A DNA stretch of 64,000 bases from assembly GCF_005862235.1 (NCBI RefSeq), contig NZ_VCEK01000007.1:1-64000 (forward strand). The letters are read 5' to 3'. The DNA comes from Saccharomonospora piscinae (GTDB lineage: Bacteria; Actinomycetota; Actinomycetes; Mycobacteriales; Pseudonocardiaceae). Shown here one piece after another: positions 1 to 8,982 of the stretch. Both the position numbers and the translations under genes were made by a program. A model generated the notes under the pieces. It saw only the letters and a list, made by a program, of their open reading frames with translations. It searched no databases and had not been told where the DNA came from. The stretch's first letter is position 1. Each line of letters begins with the position of its first letter.

Positions 1-54
1 GCGCCGATGGTACTGCACCCGAAGGGGTGTGGGAGAGTAGGACACCGCCGAACA
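1..54 (+). rRNA. rrf: 5S ribosomal RNA, 3' end only
   Basis: The first ~54 bases match the conserved 3' part of bacterial 5S rRNA: GATGGTACTGC, the GGGAGAGTAGG loop E/helix IV segment, and a final CACCGCCGAAC strand that would pair with the missing 5' end. The 5' half lies outside the window, so this is presumably the end of an rRNA operon. The exact 3' end is estimated from the terminal helix. A strong terminator follows within ten bases. Confidence 0.9.
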
Positions 55-62
55 ACAACACA

Positions 63-106
63 CCGAGGCCCGTCAGGACACGCTCCTGGCGGGCCTCGGT
101 TTTTTG
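63..106 (+). terminator. Rho-independent terminator of the rRNA operon
   Basis: A near-perfect GC-rich stem (left arm about 64-78, CGAGGCCCGTCAGGA; right arm about 85-99) with a short loop is followed by TTTTTT at 100-105. It sits directly after the 5S end, as expected for an rRNA operon. It also separates that operon from the convergent minus-strand gene that follows. Confidence 0.9.
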
Positions 107-114
107 TGTCGTCA

Positions 115-567
115 TCAGGGCAGCAGCCCGGCGGCGACCGTCGCGCCCAGCTCCCAGCAGGCATCGAGGTCGGCCTTGCTCGGTTGGCCGTTCACGGTGA
201 GCGGCGATGCGACCCGCTGCCAGCCGAGGCCCGACACCACGTTGTCGATCGCTCGCGTGGCGCCCTCGGTGCCCTCGTTGCCGTGGACGTAGTAGCCGTA
301 CGGAAGTGTGCGGGTCGCGTCCTGGCAGGGGTAGTAGATCGTGTCGAAGAAATGCTTCAACGCACCCGACATGTACCCGAGGTTCGCGGGAGTGCCGAGC
401 AGGATGCCGTCGGCCGCGAGGACGTCGGAGGCGGTGGCGGACAGTGCGGGCTCACGGACGACCTCGACGCCGGCGAGTTCGGGGTCGTTGGCACCCGAGA
501 CGACGGCGTCGAGCATCGCGGCGAGGTGCGGTGAGGGCGTGTGATGGACGATCAGTAACCGGGACAC
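115..567 (-). CDS. Flavodoxin/NAD(P)H-dependent FMN reductase-like protein
   Basis: 150 residues from a GTG start at 565-567 (protein begins VSRLLIVHHTPSP). The flavodoxin fold is suggested by the N-terminal strand LLIVHHTPSPH, which carries the FMN-phosphate loop, and by GILLGTPANLGYMSGALKHFFD, a pattern of NADPH-dependent FMN reductases and flavodoxins (split here only by function: ILLGTPAN then MSGALKHFFDT). An in-frame upstream ATG would add 24 Arg/Pro-rich residues with no domain content, so the GTG is preferred. It is probably a small cytoplasmic electron carrier or quinone/FMN reductase; the substrate is unknown. It lies downstream of the phosphohexomutase gene on the same strand with a 78-bp gap. 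Confidence 0.75.
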   Translation of the reverse strand: MSRLLIVHHTPSPHLAAMLDAVVSGANDPELAGVEVVREPALSATASDVLAADGILLGTPANLGYMSGALKHFFDTIYYPCQDATRTLPYGYYVHGNEGTEGATRAIDNVVSGLGWQRVASPLTVNGQPSKADLDACWELGATVAAGLLP

Positions 568-645
568 GGACGTCGAGCGTGCCCGGACGCGGTGGCCCAC
601 GCAAGCGGGCTGTGGGCAAGCCCGCGGGGGCTTGCCCACAGCCGT

Positions 646-2298
646 TCAGCGAGCCGCGAGCAGGCTCGTGACGTCCTCGTGCAGGGCGGTGAGGGTGGCC
701 CGGGCCGCGTCGCGAGCCCGCGCGAGATCATCGGGCTCGGGGGCGGCCGCGGTGACCTCCAGATAGGCCTTGACCTTCGGTTCCGTCCCGGACAGCCGGA
801 CGATGACCCGCACCCCTTCCCCGCTGAGAAGCAGGGCGTCGGCCTCCGGCAGTTCCTCGGCGCTCACGGCGACGCCCGCGAGCTCGGCGGGGGGCTGGGA
901 GCGCAGGCGCCGCATCACCACTTCGCGCTCGGCGAGGTCGGTGAAGCGGGGTGCCACCTGCCCGGTGACGGAGATGCCGTGCCGCAGGGCCAGCTCGTCG
1001 AGCAGGGCGTGCAGAGTCCGGCCCTCGCTCTTGGCGGTCGCGGCCACGTCGGCGGCGAACACCGTCGCGGCGATGCCGTCCTTGTCCTTGACGAAGTCCG
1101 GGTTCACACAGATGCCGAGCGCTTCCTCGTAGGCGTAGACGAGCCGGTCTCCCGCGCGCATCAGCCACTTGAAGCCCGTGAGCGTCCTGGCATGGCGCGC
1201 ACCGTGGGCGGTCGCGACGCGGTCGAGCATCGACGAGGACACGATCGTCGTGGCGACCAGCGGGTCCTCGACCTCCGTGCGGGAGAGCAGGTGGTCGGCG
1301 AGCACGACTCCGGCCTCGTCGCCGGTCAGCATCCGCCAGCGGCCGTCGGCGGCGCGTGCTCCGACGGCACACCGGTCGGCGTCGGGGTCGAGGGCCACCG
1401 CGAGGTCGGCGTCGATCTCGTCGGCGAGGGCGAGCAACCGGTCGGTGGCGCCCGGTTCCTCGGGATTGGGGAAGGCCACGGTCGGAAAGCCGGGGTCCGG
1501 TTCGGACTGGGTCGGGACGAGGTGGACGTCGGTGAAGCCCGCGCGGCGCAGTGCCTCGACCACCACGGTGCCACCCACGCCGTGCAGCGGGGTCACCGCG
1601 ATGCGCAGGTCACGCGCCGGGCCGGTCGCGAGCGAGGCGACGCGGTCGAGATAGCCGTCGAGCACGTCGTCGCCCGCGCTGCGCGCGCCCGCACCGCGCG
1701 GTACCGCCCTGGCGGCGGGGGCCGCCGCGATCTCCCGTTCGATCTCCGTGTCGGCGGGGGGCACGATCTGGATGCCGGTGTGGTCGAACACCTTGTAGCC
1801 GTTGTCCGCGGGCGGGTTGTGGGAGGCGGTGATCTGGACTCCCGCGCACGCGCCCAGCCGCAGGGTGGCATAGGCCAGCACCGGTGTGGGCAGCGGTGCC
1901 GGCAGGACCCGGACGTCGAATCCGGCGCCGTCGAGCACCGCCGCGGTCGCCGAGGCGAACCGCTCGGAGCCGTGCCGGGCGTCCCTGCCGACGACGACTG
2001 TGCCTCCGGGACGGGTCGTCGCGAGCCACGCCGCCAGCCCGGCGGTGGTACGAACCACGACGGCGGTGTTCATGCCGTTCGGTCCGGCCCGGACGGGTCC
2101 TCGCAGTCCCGCGGTGCCGAAGGTGAGCGTGCCTGTCATGCGATCGTCGAGGTCGGACAGTGCCTCCGGGTCCCCCGCCATCGCGCGTGCCAGCAGGTTC
2201 TGCAGTTCGGCGCGAGTCTCGTCGTCGAGGTCGTCGGCGATCCAGCGGTAGGCGGTGTCCCGGAGCCCGGGGGTGAGCCGGGGCGGTGTCTGCTGCAT
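646..2298 (-). CDS. pmmB: Phosphomannomutase/phosphoglucomutase (alpha-D-phosphohexomutase family)
   Basis: 550 residues from the ATG at 2296-2298, the usual size of the actinobacterial PmmB/PGM2-like group. All four phosphohexomutase signatures are visible: the phosphoserine loop TASHNPPADNGYKVF, the Mg2+ loop ALDPDADRCAV, the sugar-binding YAYEEALG, and the C-terminal phosphate site RLSGTEPKVKAY. It would interconvert hexose 1- and 6-phosphates (mannose or glucose), feeding nucleotide-sugar and glycan synthesis. The frame stays open far upstream, but that extension looks non-coding and the chosen ATG fits family length. It lies near purine nucleoside phosphorylase, as M. tuberculosis pmmB lies next to deoD (recalled synteny). 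Substrate preference cannot be read from sequence. Confidence 0.9.
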   Translation of the reverse strand: MQQTPPRLTPGLRDTAYRWIADDLDDETRAELQNLLARAMAGDPEALSDLDDRMTGTLTFGTAGLRGPVRAGPNGMNTAVVVRTTAGLAAWLATTRPGGTVVVGRDARHGSERFASATAAVLDGAGFDVRVLPAPLPTPVLAYATLRLGACAGVQITASHNPPADNGYKVFDHTGIQIVPPADTEIEREIAAAPAARAVPRGAGARSAGDDVLDGYLDRVASLATGPARDLRIAVTPLHGVGGTVVVEALRRAGFTDVHLVPTQSEPDPGFPTVAFPNPEEPGATDRLLALADEIDADLAVALDPDADRCAVGARAADGRWRMLTGDEAGVVLADHLLSRTEVEDPLVATTIVSSSMLDRVATAHGARHARTLTGFKWLMRAGDRLVYAYEEALGICVNPDFVKDKDGIAATVFAADVAATAKSEGRTLHALLDELALRHGISVTGQVAPRFTDLAEREVVMRRLRSQPPAELAGVAVSAEELPEADALLLSGEGVRVIVRLSGTEPKVKAYLEVTAAAPEPDDLARARDAARATLTALHEDVTSLLAAR

Positions 2299-2684
2299 CA
2301 CGACATAGTGGCAAGACACTGCGTGGCGACCGTGCGCGACCCCGGGGTGTGCCGCGGTGGGTCTTTCCCGGGAATGGCGCATGGTGCAGGAAGCATGGTG
2401 CGGAACTGTGGCGTCACGACAGTCTCCGGCCCCGCTTTTTGTGCCGCGGAGACGGAAGTCGCGCAGTGTCACGCCAGGTCGAGCCCGTGGCACACGGTCG
2501 GGTTATTGTCCCGGCGTCAATTCTTCGGGACATTCAATGTCGGGCACCGTTGGGTGTGCTGTTCTTTCTCTCCCGCGATGGCGGCCGTGTGCCGCGCGAA
2601 AGGAACCGACCATGCCGATATCCCGTGAGGTCACCGACGTCCCGATCGCGACCGGGACGGCCACCACGTCCAAGTGATCGGGTG
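2299..2684. other. 386-bp intergenic region between punA and pmmB
   Basis: No long gene is supported here. It has less GC-rich patches than the flanks, a perfect 13-bp dyad GACATTCAATGTC at 2529-2541, and one short plus-strand ORF with a ribosome-binding site (2612-2677). It must also contain the minus-strand promoter of pmmB. A direct repeat GCATGGTGC occurs near 2380-2400. Confidence 0.5.
2612..2677 (+). CDS. Candidate 21-residue small protein
   Basis: The ATG at 2612-2614 is preceded by GCGAAAGGAACCGACC, with an AAAGGA Shine-Dalgarno core about 9 bases upstream. The ORF runs 21 codons (MPISREVTDV...TTSK) to TGA at 2675-2677. Eighteen of the 20 codons after the start end in G or C, like real genes here, although any high-GC frame can show this. 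It opposes both flanking genes and ends 8 bases from the convergent stop of punA. A 13-bp dyad and less GC-rich sequence lie 70-120 bases upstream and could be its promoter/operator. It matches no family I recognise; it could be a leader peptide, a small regulatory protein or chance. Confidence 0.35.
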   Translation: MPISREVTDVPIATGTATTSK

Positions 2685-3494
2685 TCAGGCCCGCGCCACG
2701 AGGTCCCGGAGCAGTCCGCCCATCCGCTCGGCGGAGACGCGACCCGCCTTGAGGACCTCCTCGTGGTTCAGGGGTTCGCCGGTGATGCCCGCGGCGAGGT
2801 TGGTGACGAGGGAGAGCCCGAAGACCTCGGCACCCTCGGCGCGGGTGGCGATGGCCTCCAGGACCGTCGACATGCCCACGAGGTCCGCGCCGAGCGTGCG
2901 CAGCATGCGGATCTCGGCCGGGGTCTCGAAGTGCGGGCCCGGCAGCCCGGCGTACACGCCGTCGGTCAGCGTCGGGTCGATCTCCCTGGCGAGCGAGCGC
3001 AGCCGGTGCGAGTACAGGTCGACGAGGTCGACGAAGTTCGCGCCGGTGATGGGGGAGGTGGCGGTCATGTTGAGGTGGTCGGAGATCAGCACCGGCTGCC
3101 CGACCTCGAACCCGTCCCGCAGGCCGCCCGCGGCGTTGGTCAGCAGCACGCTGCGGGCGCCCGCGGCGGTCGCGGTGCGCACGCCGTGGACGACCCTGGC
3201 CACGCCCTTGCCCTCGTAGAGGTGGGTGCGGCCTAGCAGGACGAGCACTCGCTTGCCGCCGACCCGCAGGAACCGCGCGGTGCTGCCGTGCCCGACCGCG
3301 CTCGGCGTCTCGAAGCCCGGCAGCTCGCCGAGAGGGATCTCGACCTCCGGTTCGCCGATCACGTCCGCCGCGGGGCGCCAGCCGGAGCCGAGCACCACGG
3401 CCACGTCGAACGCCTCGACGCCTGCGCGGTCGGTGAGCACGGTGGCCGCCGCGGCGGCAAGGTCACGGGGTTGCGCGTCACTGCTGGAGTTCAC
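2685..3494 (-). CDS. punA: Purine nucleoside phosphorylase
   Basis: 269 residues from the GTG at 3492-3494; a TTG three codons earlier (3503) is also possible, and no strong Shine-Dalgarno supports either. It matches the trimeric PNP family: phosphate loop [53 protein letters not shown], and the base-binding MSTVLEAI and [10 protein letters not shown]. It cleaves purine nucleosides with phosphate to free base and (deoxy)ribose 1-phosphate for salvage, in the cytoplasm. Length matches M. tuberculosis DeoD (268 residues, recalled). Its 5' end overlaps the 3' end of the upstream ABA4-like gene by about 17 bases, so the two are probably co-transcribed. Confidence 0.95.
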   Translation of the reverse strand: MNSSSDAQPRDLAAAAATVLTDRAGVEAFDVAVVLGSGWRPAADVIGEPEVEIPLGELPGFETPSAVGHGSTARFLRVGGKRVLVLLGRTHLYEGKGVARVVHGVRTATAAGARSVLLTNAAGGLRDGFEVGQPVLISDHLNMTATSPITGANFVDLVDLYSHRLRSLAREIDPTLTDGVYAGLPGPHFETPAEIRMLRTLGADLVGMSTVLEAIATRAEGAEVFGLSLVTNLAAGITGEPLNHEEVLKAGRVSAERMGGLLRDLVARA

Positions 3495-3933
3495 GGTCGG
3501 CAAGCTTAGAGCCCGGGGACTCTGCTTTCACCACCCGGATGAGCAGGTAGGCCAGCAGGCCGAACGGCGACAGCAGGATCGTGAGTACGAGAACGGGCGC
3601 GACGAGCAGGTGGGGCACGCCCCGGGCGCGGGCGTCGTGGTGAATCCAGCGACCGACGAACAGGTCGAACGCGATGAGGTGGGCCCAGATCGCGGCGGCG
3701 CCCTCGGGTGTCGCGAGGAACGCGCGCAGCGTCTCCAGGTCCGGGCGGCTCACGACCTCCCACAGCCGGCCGAACTCCGGCACGGCGAGCAGCACGTACA
3801 CGGCCAGCGGTGCGGTGGCGGACCAGGGGGAGCGCAGCAGCCTTCCGGTCCACGACCAGCCGGGTGCGACGATCATCAGCGCCCAGAACGGGACCGCGAG
3901 CAGGAACGTGATGTCGAACAGCCACGTGGTCAT
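3478..3933 (-). CDS. ABA4-like family membrane protein (DUF4281)
   Basis: 151 residues, starting at the ATG 3931-3933, which has GAGGG at a good Shine-Dalgarno distance; a GTG at 3942 would overlap the upstream stop but lacks spacing. It begins with a hydrophobic helix ([20 protein letters not shown]) and has further segments near residues 35-50 and 110-140. The [29 protein letters not shown] core (conserved W-H-D region about residues 80-105) is the ABA4-like signature. Plant ABA4 acts in neoxanthin synthesis, but bacterial members have no settled role. It follows the larger membrane protein gene by 5 bases and overlaps punA, so it is mid-operon under the probable MerR promoter. Confidence 0.75.
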   Translation of the reverse strand: MTTWLFDITFLLAVPFWALMIVAPGWSWTGRLLRSPWSATAPLAVYVLLAVPEFGRLWEVVSRPDLETLRAFLATPEGAAAIWAHLIAFDLFVGRWIHHDARARGVPHLLVAPVLVLTILLSPFGLLAYLLIRVVKAESPGSKLADRELQQ

Positions 3934-3938
3934 CGCGC

Positions 3939-4934
3939 TCACCCTCGGCCCGCGTCGGTGACCGCGAGCTCCCGGGCGTCGCCCGGTTCCGGGTGTCCGG
4001 GCGCTGTCGCGCGGTGGCGCAGGGCCCACGCCGTCCCGGCCGCGCAGACGGCGCCGAGTGCGGCGACGGCGGCCCAGGTGAGCGTGTCGGGACGCACGAG
4101 CGGCTGGCCCCGCAACGCCTGCCAGGTCACGAGCACGACGGCCCCGGCGTAGGCCGCGCCACCCACGAGCACCAGCCGGGTGCGCACGACGTCGTCGCGC
4201 AGGCGGGGCCAGTGTCGCGCCGCGAGCCCGATCGCCATGACGAGCAGCGGCAGTGCCTGGAGCGCGTGCATCCCGACGAAGTGCGGGATGCGCAGATCGC
4301 CGCCCGTGGTGCTCCAGCCGGTGATCGGCATGCCGGCTCCGCCGTCGGGCACGCCCACGCTGTGAGCGCCGATGACGCCCTCGAACCCGCCGGTGTCCAG
4401 GGTCCGCCGCTGGCTCTCCGTCGGATTCGTCATCAGCCCGCCGAGGGCGAGTCCGGCGAGCGAGATCAGCGTCCCGAGGCGCACGGCCCAGCGGGCGGCC
4501 GGGTCCGCGATCGGGGTGCGCAGCAGGAGGACGGTCAGCACGAGCGTGCCCGTCCACACGGCCGCGATGCTGATGCCCATGACGGCGAACAGCGTGCTGT
4601 TCAGCGGAGTCGAGACGTTGAAGTGGCTGCTCGTGCCCCGGATCACCTGCACGACGATGATCGCGTACTCGACGCCGAAGACGGCGACGATGGCGGTGGA
4701 GATCCGGTGGGCGAGCCGCAGCCGCGTGCGCAGCAGGGACACCAGCCAGGCCCAGGTCAGCGAGTAGGCCGCGATCGAGACGGCGAACTTGAACGGTTTC
4801 AGCCAGGCCGGTGCGCCGGTGATGGTGCGGTCGTCCAGGGCGAGCCCGACGGCCGAGCCCGCCGCGAGCACGATCATGACTCCGGCGCAGGCGAGCATCG
4901 GGTGGTGCCAACCGCGGTAACTCTCGGGTCTCAT
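3939..4934 (-). CDS. Polytopic membrane protein of unknown function
   Basis: 331 residues from the ATG at 4932-4934 (MRPESYRGWHHPM), with AGGAG six bases upstream. About eight or nine hydrophobic segments are visible, including GVMIVLAAGSAVGLAL, STAIVAVFGVEYAIIVVQV, VMGISIAAVWTGTLVLTVLLL, TLISLAGLALGGLM and a C-terminal pair. Polar loops contain conserved-looking PFKFAVSI, TNPTESQR and GDLRIPHFVGMHALQ. I do not recognise a named family. It is divergent from a MerR regulator with an inverted repeat between them and is followed closely by the ABA4-like gene, so the pair are probably the MerR target operon. Transport or stress-sensing roles are only guesses. Confidence 0.7.
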   Translation of the reverse strand: MRPESYRGWHHPMLACAGVMIVLAAGSAVGLALDDRTITGAPAWLKPFKFAVSIAAYSLTWAWLVSLLRTRLRLAHRISTAIVAVFGVEYAIIVVQVIRGTSSHFNVSTPLNSTLFAVMGISIAAVWTGTLVLTVLLLRTPIADPAARWAVRLGTLISLAGLALGGLMTNPTESQRRTLDTGGFEGVIGAHSVGVPDGGAGMPITGWSTTGGDLRIPHFVGMHALQALPLLVMAIGLAARHWPRLRDDVVRTRLVLVGGAAYAGAVVLVTWQALRGQPLVRPDTLTWAAVAALGAVCAAGTAWALRHRATAPGHPEPGDARELAVTDAGRG

Positions 4935-4952
4935 GCCAACTCCTGCGGATAG

Positions 4953-4993
4953 TGGATAGCGACACTCTCTAAAATGAGAAGTTAGACTATCCA
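4953..4993. promoter_or_regulatory. Inverted repeat in the MerR-divergent promoter region
   Basis: The arms TGGATAG (4953-4959) and CTATCCA (4987-4993) form a perfect 7-bp inverted repeat around a 27-base centre. The centre is unusually AT-rich for this genome and contains CTCTCTAAAATGAGAAG, itself a weak dyad. It lies 19 bases before the membrane-protein ATG and about 32 bases before the MerR start. This fits an operator shared by both promoters, as MerR-type regulators usually bind between -35 and -10 of a divergent promoter. Confidence 0.5.
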
Positions 4994-5025
4994 TCTTGAG
5001 AATGTCCACAGGAAGGCGGGCCGAG

Positions 5026-5688
5026 ATGCGGATGGCGGAACTCAGCAGGACCTCGGGGGTGCCGGTCGCGACCGTCAAGTACTACCTGCGGGAAGGGCTG
5101 CTGCACCCCGGCGAGCGCACGAACCGCAACCAGGCGCGCTACGACGACACCCACGTGCGCCGCCTCCGGCTGGTGCGCGCGCTGCTCGACGTCGGAAAGC
5201 TGTCGATCTCGACCGTCCGCGAGGTCCTCGCCGCCATCGACTCCGCCGACACGTCGCTGCACGACATCCTGGGCGTGACCCAGCACGGGCTGCCGGTGGC
5301 CGGCACCGAGGTCCCGGACGACGAGGCACGCGACTGGGCGCGGGAGCGGGTGGACTCGCTGCTCGACGAGCGGGGCTGGCGCTGCGACCACGACTCGGCC
5401 GTCACCGAATCACTCGTGGGAGTGATGGCCACACTGCACACGCTCGGCCACACCGGTGTCGCGTCGATGGTGGACCGCTACGCCGACGCCGCCCAGCGCA
5501 TCGCCGAGGACGACGTGCGCCACGTCGCCGGGCTCGCGGCGAAGGAGGACGTGGTCGAGACGGCGGTGGTCGGCACCGTGCTCGGCGACGCGCTGCTGGC
5601 CTCGCTGCGCAGGATCGCGCAGGCGGAGGTCTCCGGCCGGTTGCTCGGCTCCGCCGGAGAGCCGGTCAGCCCGCCAGAATCCGCGTGA
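5026..5688 (+). CDS. MerR family transcriptional regulator
   Basis: 220 residues from the ATG at 5026, chosen because AGGAAGG lies about 10 bases upstream; ATG 5002 and TTG 4996 are in-frame alternatives. The N-terminus MRMAELSRTSGVPVATVKYYLREGLL is a MerR winged helix-turn-helix (helix-turn-helix at about 3-22). R-N-Q-A-R-Y and HVRRLRLVRAL follow as the wing and second helical pair. The C-terminal ~100 residues are helical and lack an obvious metal-binding Cys pair, so the ligand is not evident. It is divergent from the membrane-protein operon, and its 3' end overlaps the convergent kinase gene by 23 bases. Confidence 0.9.
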   Translation: MRMAELSRTSGVPVATVKYYLREGLLHPGERTNRNQARYDDTHVRRLRLVRALLDVGKLSISTVREVLAAIDSADTSLHDILGVTQHGLPVAGTEVPDDEARDWARERVDSLLDERGWRCDHDSAVTESLVGVMATLHTLGHTGVASMVDRYADAAQRIAEDDVRHVAGLAAKEDVVETAVVGTVLGDALLASLRRIAQAEVSGRLLGSAGEPVSPPESA

Positions 5689-6958
5689 GCGCGAAACCGA
5701 GGGCGGCGGTGAGGACGAAGACCACGCAGGCCACAGCCAGCAGGACACCCCGGCGTTGCGAGACGGCGCCTGCCAGCCCGGCGATCAGGTCCTGGCCCTG
5801 CCGGGGCAGCCAGGCAGGCCCCGGCGCTGCCGGTGCCGCGCGGCCGGAAGGCCGGGGCGAGGATCTGGCCGGCCGGTCCGGTGCGGCCGGAGTCGCGGGG
5901 GAGGCCGGAGGCCCGGTCCCGAACGGCAACGGCCCCGGGTCGTCGGCGAGCGCCCCCTCGGCGGGAGCGCCGCCGGAGCCGCTCGCGGGGACGTCGCCGT
6001 TTGGCTCCGCCAGCGCGGGAACGCGGGGGATGACCCGCGTGACGCTGGCGTCGTCGCGCGCCCGGCCGGTGTCGCTCTCCTGGAACAACTCGCCGGGAAA
6101 CAGCGTGTGCCGGGGCTGGGCCAGCAGGGGATAGAGCCTGCGCCGCACCTCCGACAGCGACATGCGGTCGGAGGGCTTCTTCATCATCAACCCGCGCACC
6201 ACCGGTGCCAGCGGGCCGGGCGCGGGGCGGGGCACGTCGCCCTGCACCACGCTGACGACCGTCTCCAGCGGGTCGCCGTCGGCGTCGTACGGCGGCCTGC
6301 CCTCGGTGGCCGCGAACAGGGTCGCGCCGAGCCCCCAGAGGTCGGCGGTGTAAGTGACGGGGCCGCCGGTGGCGACCTCGGGCGCGATGAAGGCGGGCGA
6401 GCCGAGCATCACGCCCGTGTGGGTCAGCGTCGCCTCGGAGACGTTGCGCGCGATGCCGAAGTCGGTGAGTTTGATGCGGCCGTCGGCCGAGATGAGCACG
6501 TTGCCGGGCTTGACGTCGCGATGGGTGATGCCCGCCGCGTGTGCGGCTTCGAGCGCGGCGGCCACGGCCTCGCCCATCGCGGCGGCCTGGGGGACCGTGA
6601 GCCGGGGCATCGAACTCAGCAGCCCCGCGAGGCTGCGCGACGGCAGCAGCTCCATCACGACGTAGGGATCGCCGTGCTCCCGGACGACGTCGTGCAGGAT
6701 CACCACGTTGGGGTGGGACAGCACCGCGATGGCTCTGGCCTCGCGCAGGGTCCGTTCCCGCAGTTCGGTGACCCGCGCGGGCGGCACGCCGTGGGGCATG
6801 CGGACCTCCTTCACCGCGACGGGGCGGTGCAGGAACTCGTCGTAGGCCGACCACACGGTGCCCATGGACCCGGAGCCGAGCACGGAGCGCAGCCGGTAGC
6901 GGCCTGCCACGAGCCGTCGGTCGGTGGGGGGATCGGGAGGAGCGGGCACGCGCCCCAT
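5666..6958 (-). CDS. Membrane-anchored serine/threonine protein kinase (Hanks type)
   Basis: 430 residues. The kinase domain spans about residues 19-275: glycine loop LGSGSMGTVW, VAVKEV (ATP-binding Lys), HRDVKPGN catalytic loop, TDFGIARN (DFG) and the SPAFIAPE activation-segment end. A Pro/Ala-rich juxtamembrane stretch (about 310-395) follows. One C-terminal transmembrane helix (GVLLAVACVVFVLTAALGFAL, about 404-424) leaves almost no external part, so unlike PknB it has no PASTA-type sensor. It would phosphorylate Ser/Thr on cytoplasmic or division/envelope targets. It is divergent from the methylmalonyl-CoA mutase operon, with ~98 bases between, and convergent with merR. Confidence 0.93.
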   Translation of the reverse strand: MGRVPAPPDPPTDRRLVAGRYRLRSVLGSGSMGTVWSAYDEFLHRPVAVKEVRMPHGVPPARVTELRERTLREARAIAVLSHPNVVILHDVVREHGDPYVVMELLPSRSLAGLLSSMPRLTVPQAAAMGEAVAAALEAAHAAGITHRDVKPGNVLISADGRIKLTDFGIARNVSEATLTHTGVMLGSPAFIAPEVATGGPVTYTADLWGLGATLFAATEGRPPYDADGDPLETVVSVVQGDVPRPAPGPLAPVVRGLMMKKPSDRMSLSEVRRRLYPLLAQPRHTLFPGELFQESDTGRARDDASVTRVIPRVPALAEPNGDVPASGSGGAPAEGALADDPGPLPFGTGPPASPATPAAPDRPARSSPRPSGRAAPAAPGPAWLPRQGQDLIAGLAGAVSQRRGVLLAVACVVFVLTAALGFALTRILAG

Positions 6959-7056
6959 TGTGCCGAGCCCGCGTGGCCCCGGCCGCCCGACCGTCGGAGT
7001 TAACGGCGATTAACCTCACATTCCGGGGCTGGTGGCCCCGCCTACCATGACTAGGT

Positions 7057-8982
7057 ATGAGCAACGGTGCCGAACCCGCCACCGCCGTCGACGCCGACAC
7101 CGGACCGGCGCTGGGCGCCGAGTTCGACACGCCGGATCGGCAGGACTGGGAACGACTGGTCGACAGGGTGCTCGAACGCACCGGACGCGGCCGGGACAGC
7201 CTGGTGACCACGACCGACGACGGCATCCACCTCCACCCGCTCTACACAGCGAACGACACCGACGACGGCACCGGCCCGCCGACCGGGGTCCCCGGGCTCC
7301 CGCCGTTCGTGCGCGGCGCGCGTCCCGACGGTGCCGTGCTCGCGGGCTGGGACGTGCGTGCCCGGCACGACGGTCGCGACCCGGGGGCCGTCAACGAGGC
7401 CGTGCTCGCCGACCTGGACGGTGGCGTGACGTCGCTCTGGCTCCGGCTGGGAGAAGACGGGCTGCCGGTGTCCGCCCTCGGCGAGGCGTTGCGGGAGGTC
7501 CGGCTCGACCTCGCCCCTGTGGTGCTCGACGCGGGAGCGGACTATGAGGCCGCCGGGCGGGCACTGCTCGCCGCCCACCGCGCACAGGGAGTGCCCGACA
7601 CCGAGGTGGCCGGCAACCTCGGCGCCGACCCGATCGGGCTGCGGGCCCGCGCGGGAGGGGACGGCAAAACGGGCGACGTGGCCGCTGCCGCGGCCCTCAC
7701 GGCCGAGCTGGCCCGGCGCCATCCCCGCCTCGCCACGCTGGTCGCCGACGGACTGCCCTATCACGGTGCGGGCGGATCGGACGCCCAGGAGATCGGCGCG
7801 GCCGTCGCGACCGCGGTGGCCTACCTGCGGGCCCTGGCCGACGCGGGTCTCGACGTCGCCGACGCCGCCGCGCGCATCGAGTTCCGCCTGGCGGCCACCA
7901 CCGACCAGTTCGGCACCATCGCCAAGTTCCGCGCGGCCCGGCGGGTGTGGGCGCGGGTCACCGAGGCGAGCGGCGCACCGGAGGCCGCGATGCGGCAACA
8001 CGCCGTGACCTCGCCAGCCATGCTGACGCGCCGGGACCCCGAGGTGAACCTGCTGCGCACCACCGTCGCGTGTTTCGCGGCCGGAACCGGTGGCGCCGAC
8101 GCCGTGACCGTGCTGCCGTTCGACTCCGCGCTCGGGGACCTCGGGCAGCCCGACCGGTTCTCCCGCAGGCTCGCCCGCAACACGCAGGCCATCCTGCTGG
8201 AGGAGAGCAGGCTCGCCGCGGTGATCGACCCCGCAGGCGGCTCCTGGTACGTCGAGGCGCGCACCGACGCGCTCGCGCACGCGGCGTGGGACGAGTTCAC
8301 CGCCATCGAGCGGGCGGGCGGCATCGAGGCCGAGCTGGAGTCGGGTGCGCTGGCCGGGCGGCTGGCTCACACGCGGCGGGCCCGCGCGCACCGCATCGCC
8401 ACCCGGCAGGACGTGATCACCGGGGTCAGCGAGTACCCCAACCTCGCGGAGCCGCCGTCCTCCCGGCCCCACCCCCCGGAGCAGGCCACGGCGGGCGGCC
8501 TGCCGACGGTGCGCTACGCCGAGGACTTCGAGCGGCTGCGGGACCGTTCCGACGCGCACCTCGCGCGCCACGGCAGCAGGCCCGCGGTCTTCCTCGCCAC
8601 GCTCGGCCCCCTCGCCCAGCACACCGCCCGCACCGGTTTCGCGACCAACCTGTTCCAGGCAGGCGGCATCGAGCCCGTCGAGCCCGGCGGGGCTGGCGGG
8701 GCTGGCGGGGCTCGCGGCGCGGAGGCCACCACCGCCGAGCTGGTCGATGCGTTCACCGCCAGCGGTACCACCGTCGCCTGCCTCTGCGGCAGCGACACCG
8801 CCTACGCGGAGTCCGCCGACGAGGTGGCGAGCGCGCTACGGGACGCGGGCGCCACCTCGGTGCTGCTCGCGGGGCGCCCCGGCACCGCCGACTCCACCGC
8901 CGTCACCGGCCACGTGTACACCGGGTGCGACGCGCTCGCCGTCCTCACCGGCATCCTCGACACCCTGGGAGTCGCCCCATGA
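7057..8982 (+). CDS. mutA: Methylmalonyl-CoA mutase small (beta) subunit
   Basis: 641 residues from the ATG at 7057, just after the sequence TACCATGACTAGGT. The N-terminal TIM-barrel half is related to the large subunit ([77 protein letters not shown]). The C-terminal half is cobalamin-fold-like but lacks the DxHxxG cobalamin-ligand motif, as expected for the non-catalytic subunit. A run of glycine/alanine repeats (8690-8715, GAGGAGGAR) sits in the linker. With the next gene it forms the heterodimer that isomerises (R)-methylmalonyl-CoA to succinyl-CoA. It overlaps mutB by ATGA. Confidence 0.95.
   Translation: MSNGAEPATAVDADTGPALGAEFDTPDRQDWERLVDRVLERTGRGRDSLVTTTDDGIHLHPLYTANDTDDGTGPPTGVPGLPPFVRGARPDGAVLAGWDVRARHDGRDPGAVNEAVLADLDGGVTSLWLRLGEDGLPVSALGEALREVRLDLAPVVLDAGADYEAAGRALLAAHRAQGVPDTEVAGNLGADPIGLRARAGGDGKTGDVAAAAALTAELARRHPRLATLVADGLPYHGAGGSDAQEIGAAVATAVAYLRALADAGLDVADAAARIEFRLAATTDQFGTIAKFRAARRVWARVTEASGAPEAAMRQHAVTSPAMLTRRDPEVNLLRTTVACFAAGTGGADAVTVLPFDSALGDLGQPDRFSRRLARNTQAILLEESRLAAVIDPAGGSWYVEARTDALAHAAWDEFTAIERAGGIEAELESGALAGRLAHTRRARAHRIATRQDVITGVSEYPNLAEPPSSRPHPPEQATAGGLPTVRYAEDFERLRDRSDAHLARHGSRPAVFLATLGPLAQHTARTGFATNLFQAGGIEPVEPGGAGGAGGARGAEATTAELVDAFTASGTTVACLCGSDTAYAESADEVASALRDAGATSVLLAGRPGTADSTAVTGHVYTGCDALAVLTGILDTLGVAP

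Noticed and set aside
592..2628. Long open plus-strand frame antisense to the phosphohexomutase gene
   Set aside because: Its translation is Arg/Gly/Asp-rich with no domain, while the minus strand has every phosphohexomutase motif. High GC content keeps antisense frames open.
6959..7056. Cobalamin riboswitch upstream of mutA
   Set aside because: The gap is only 98 bases and shows no B12-box-like conserved core.
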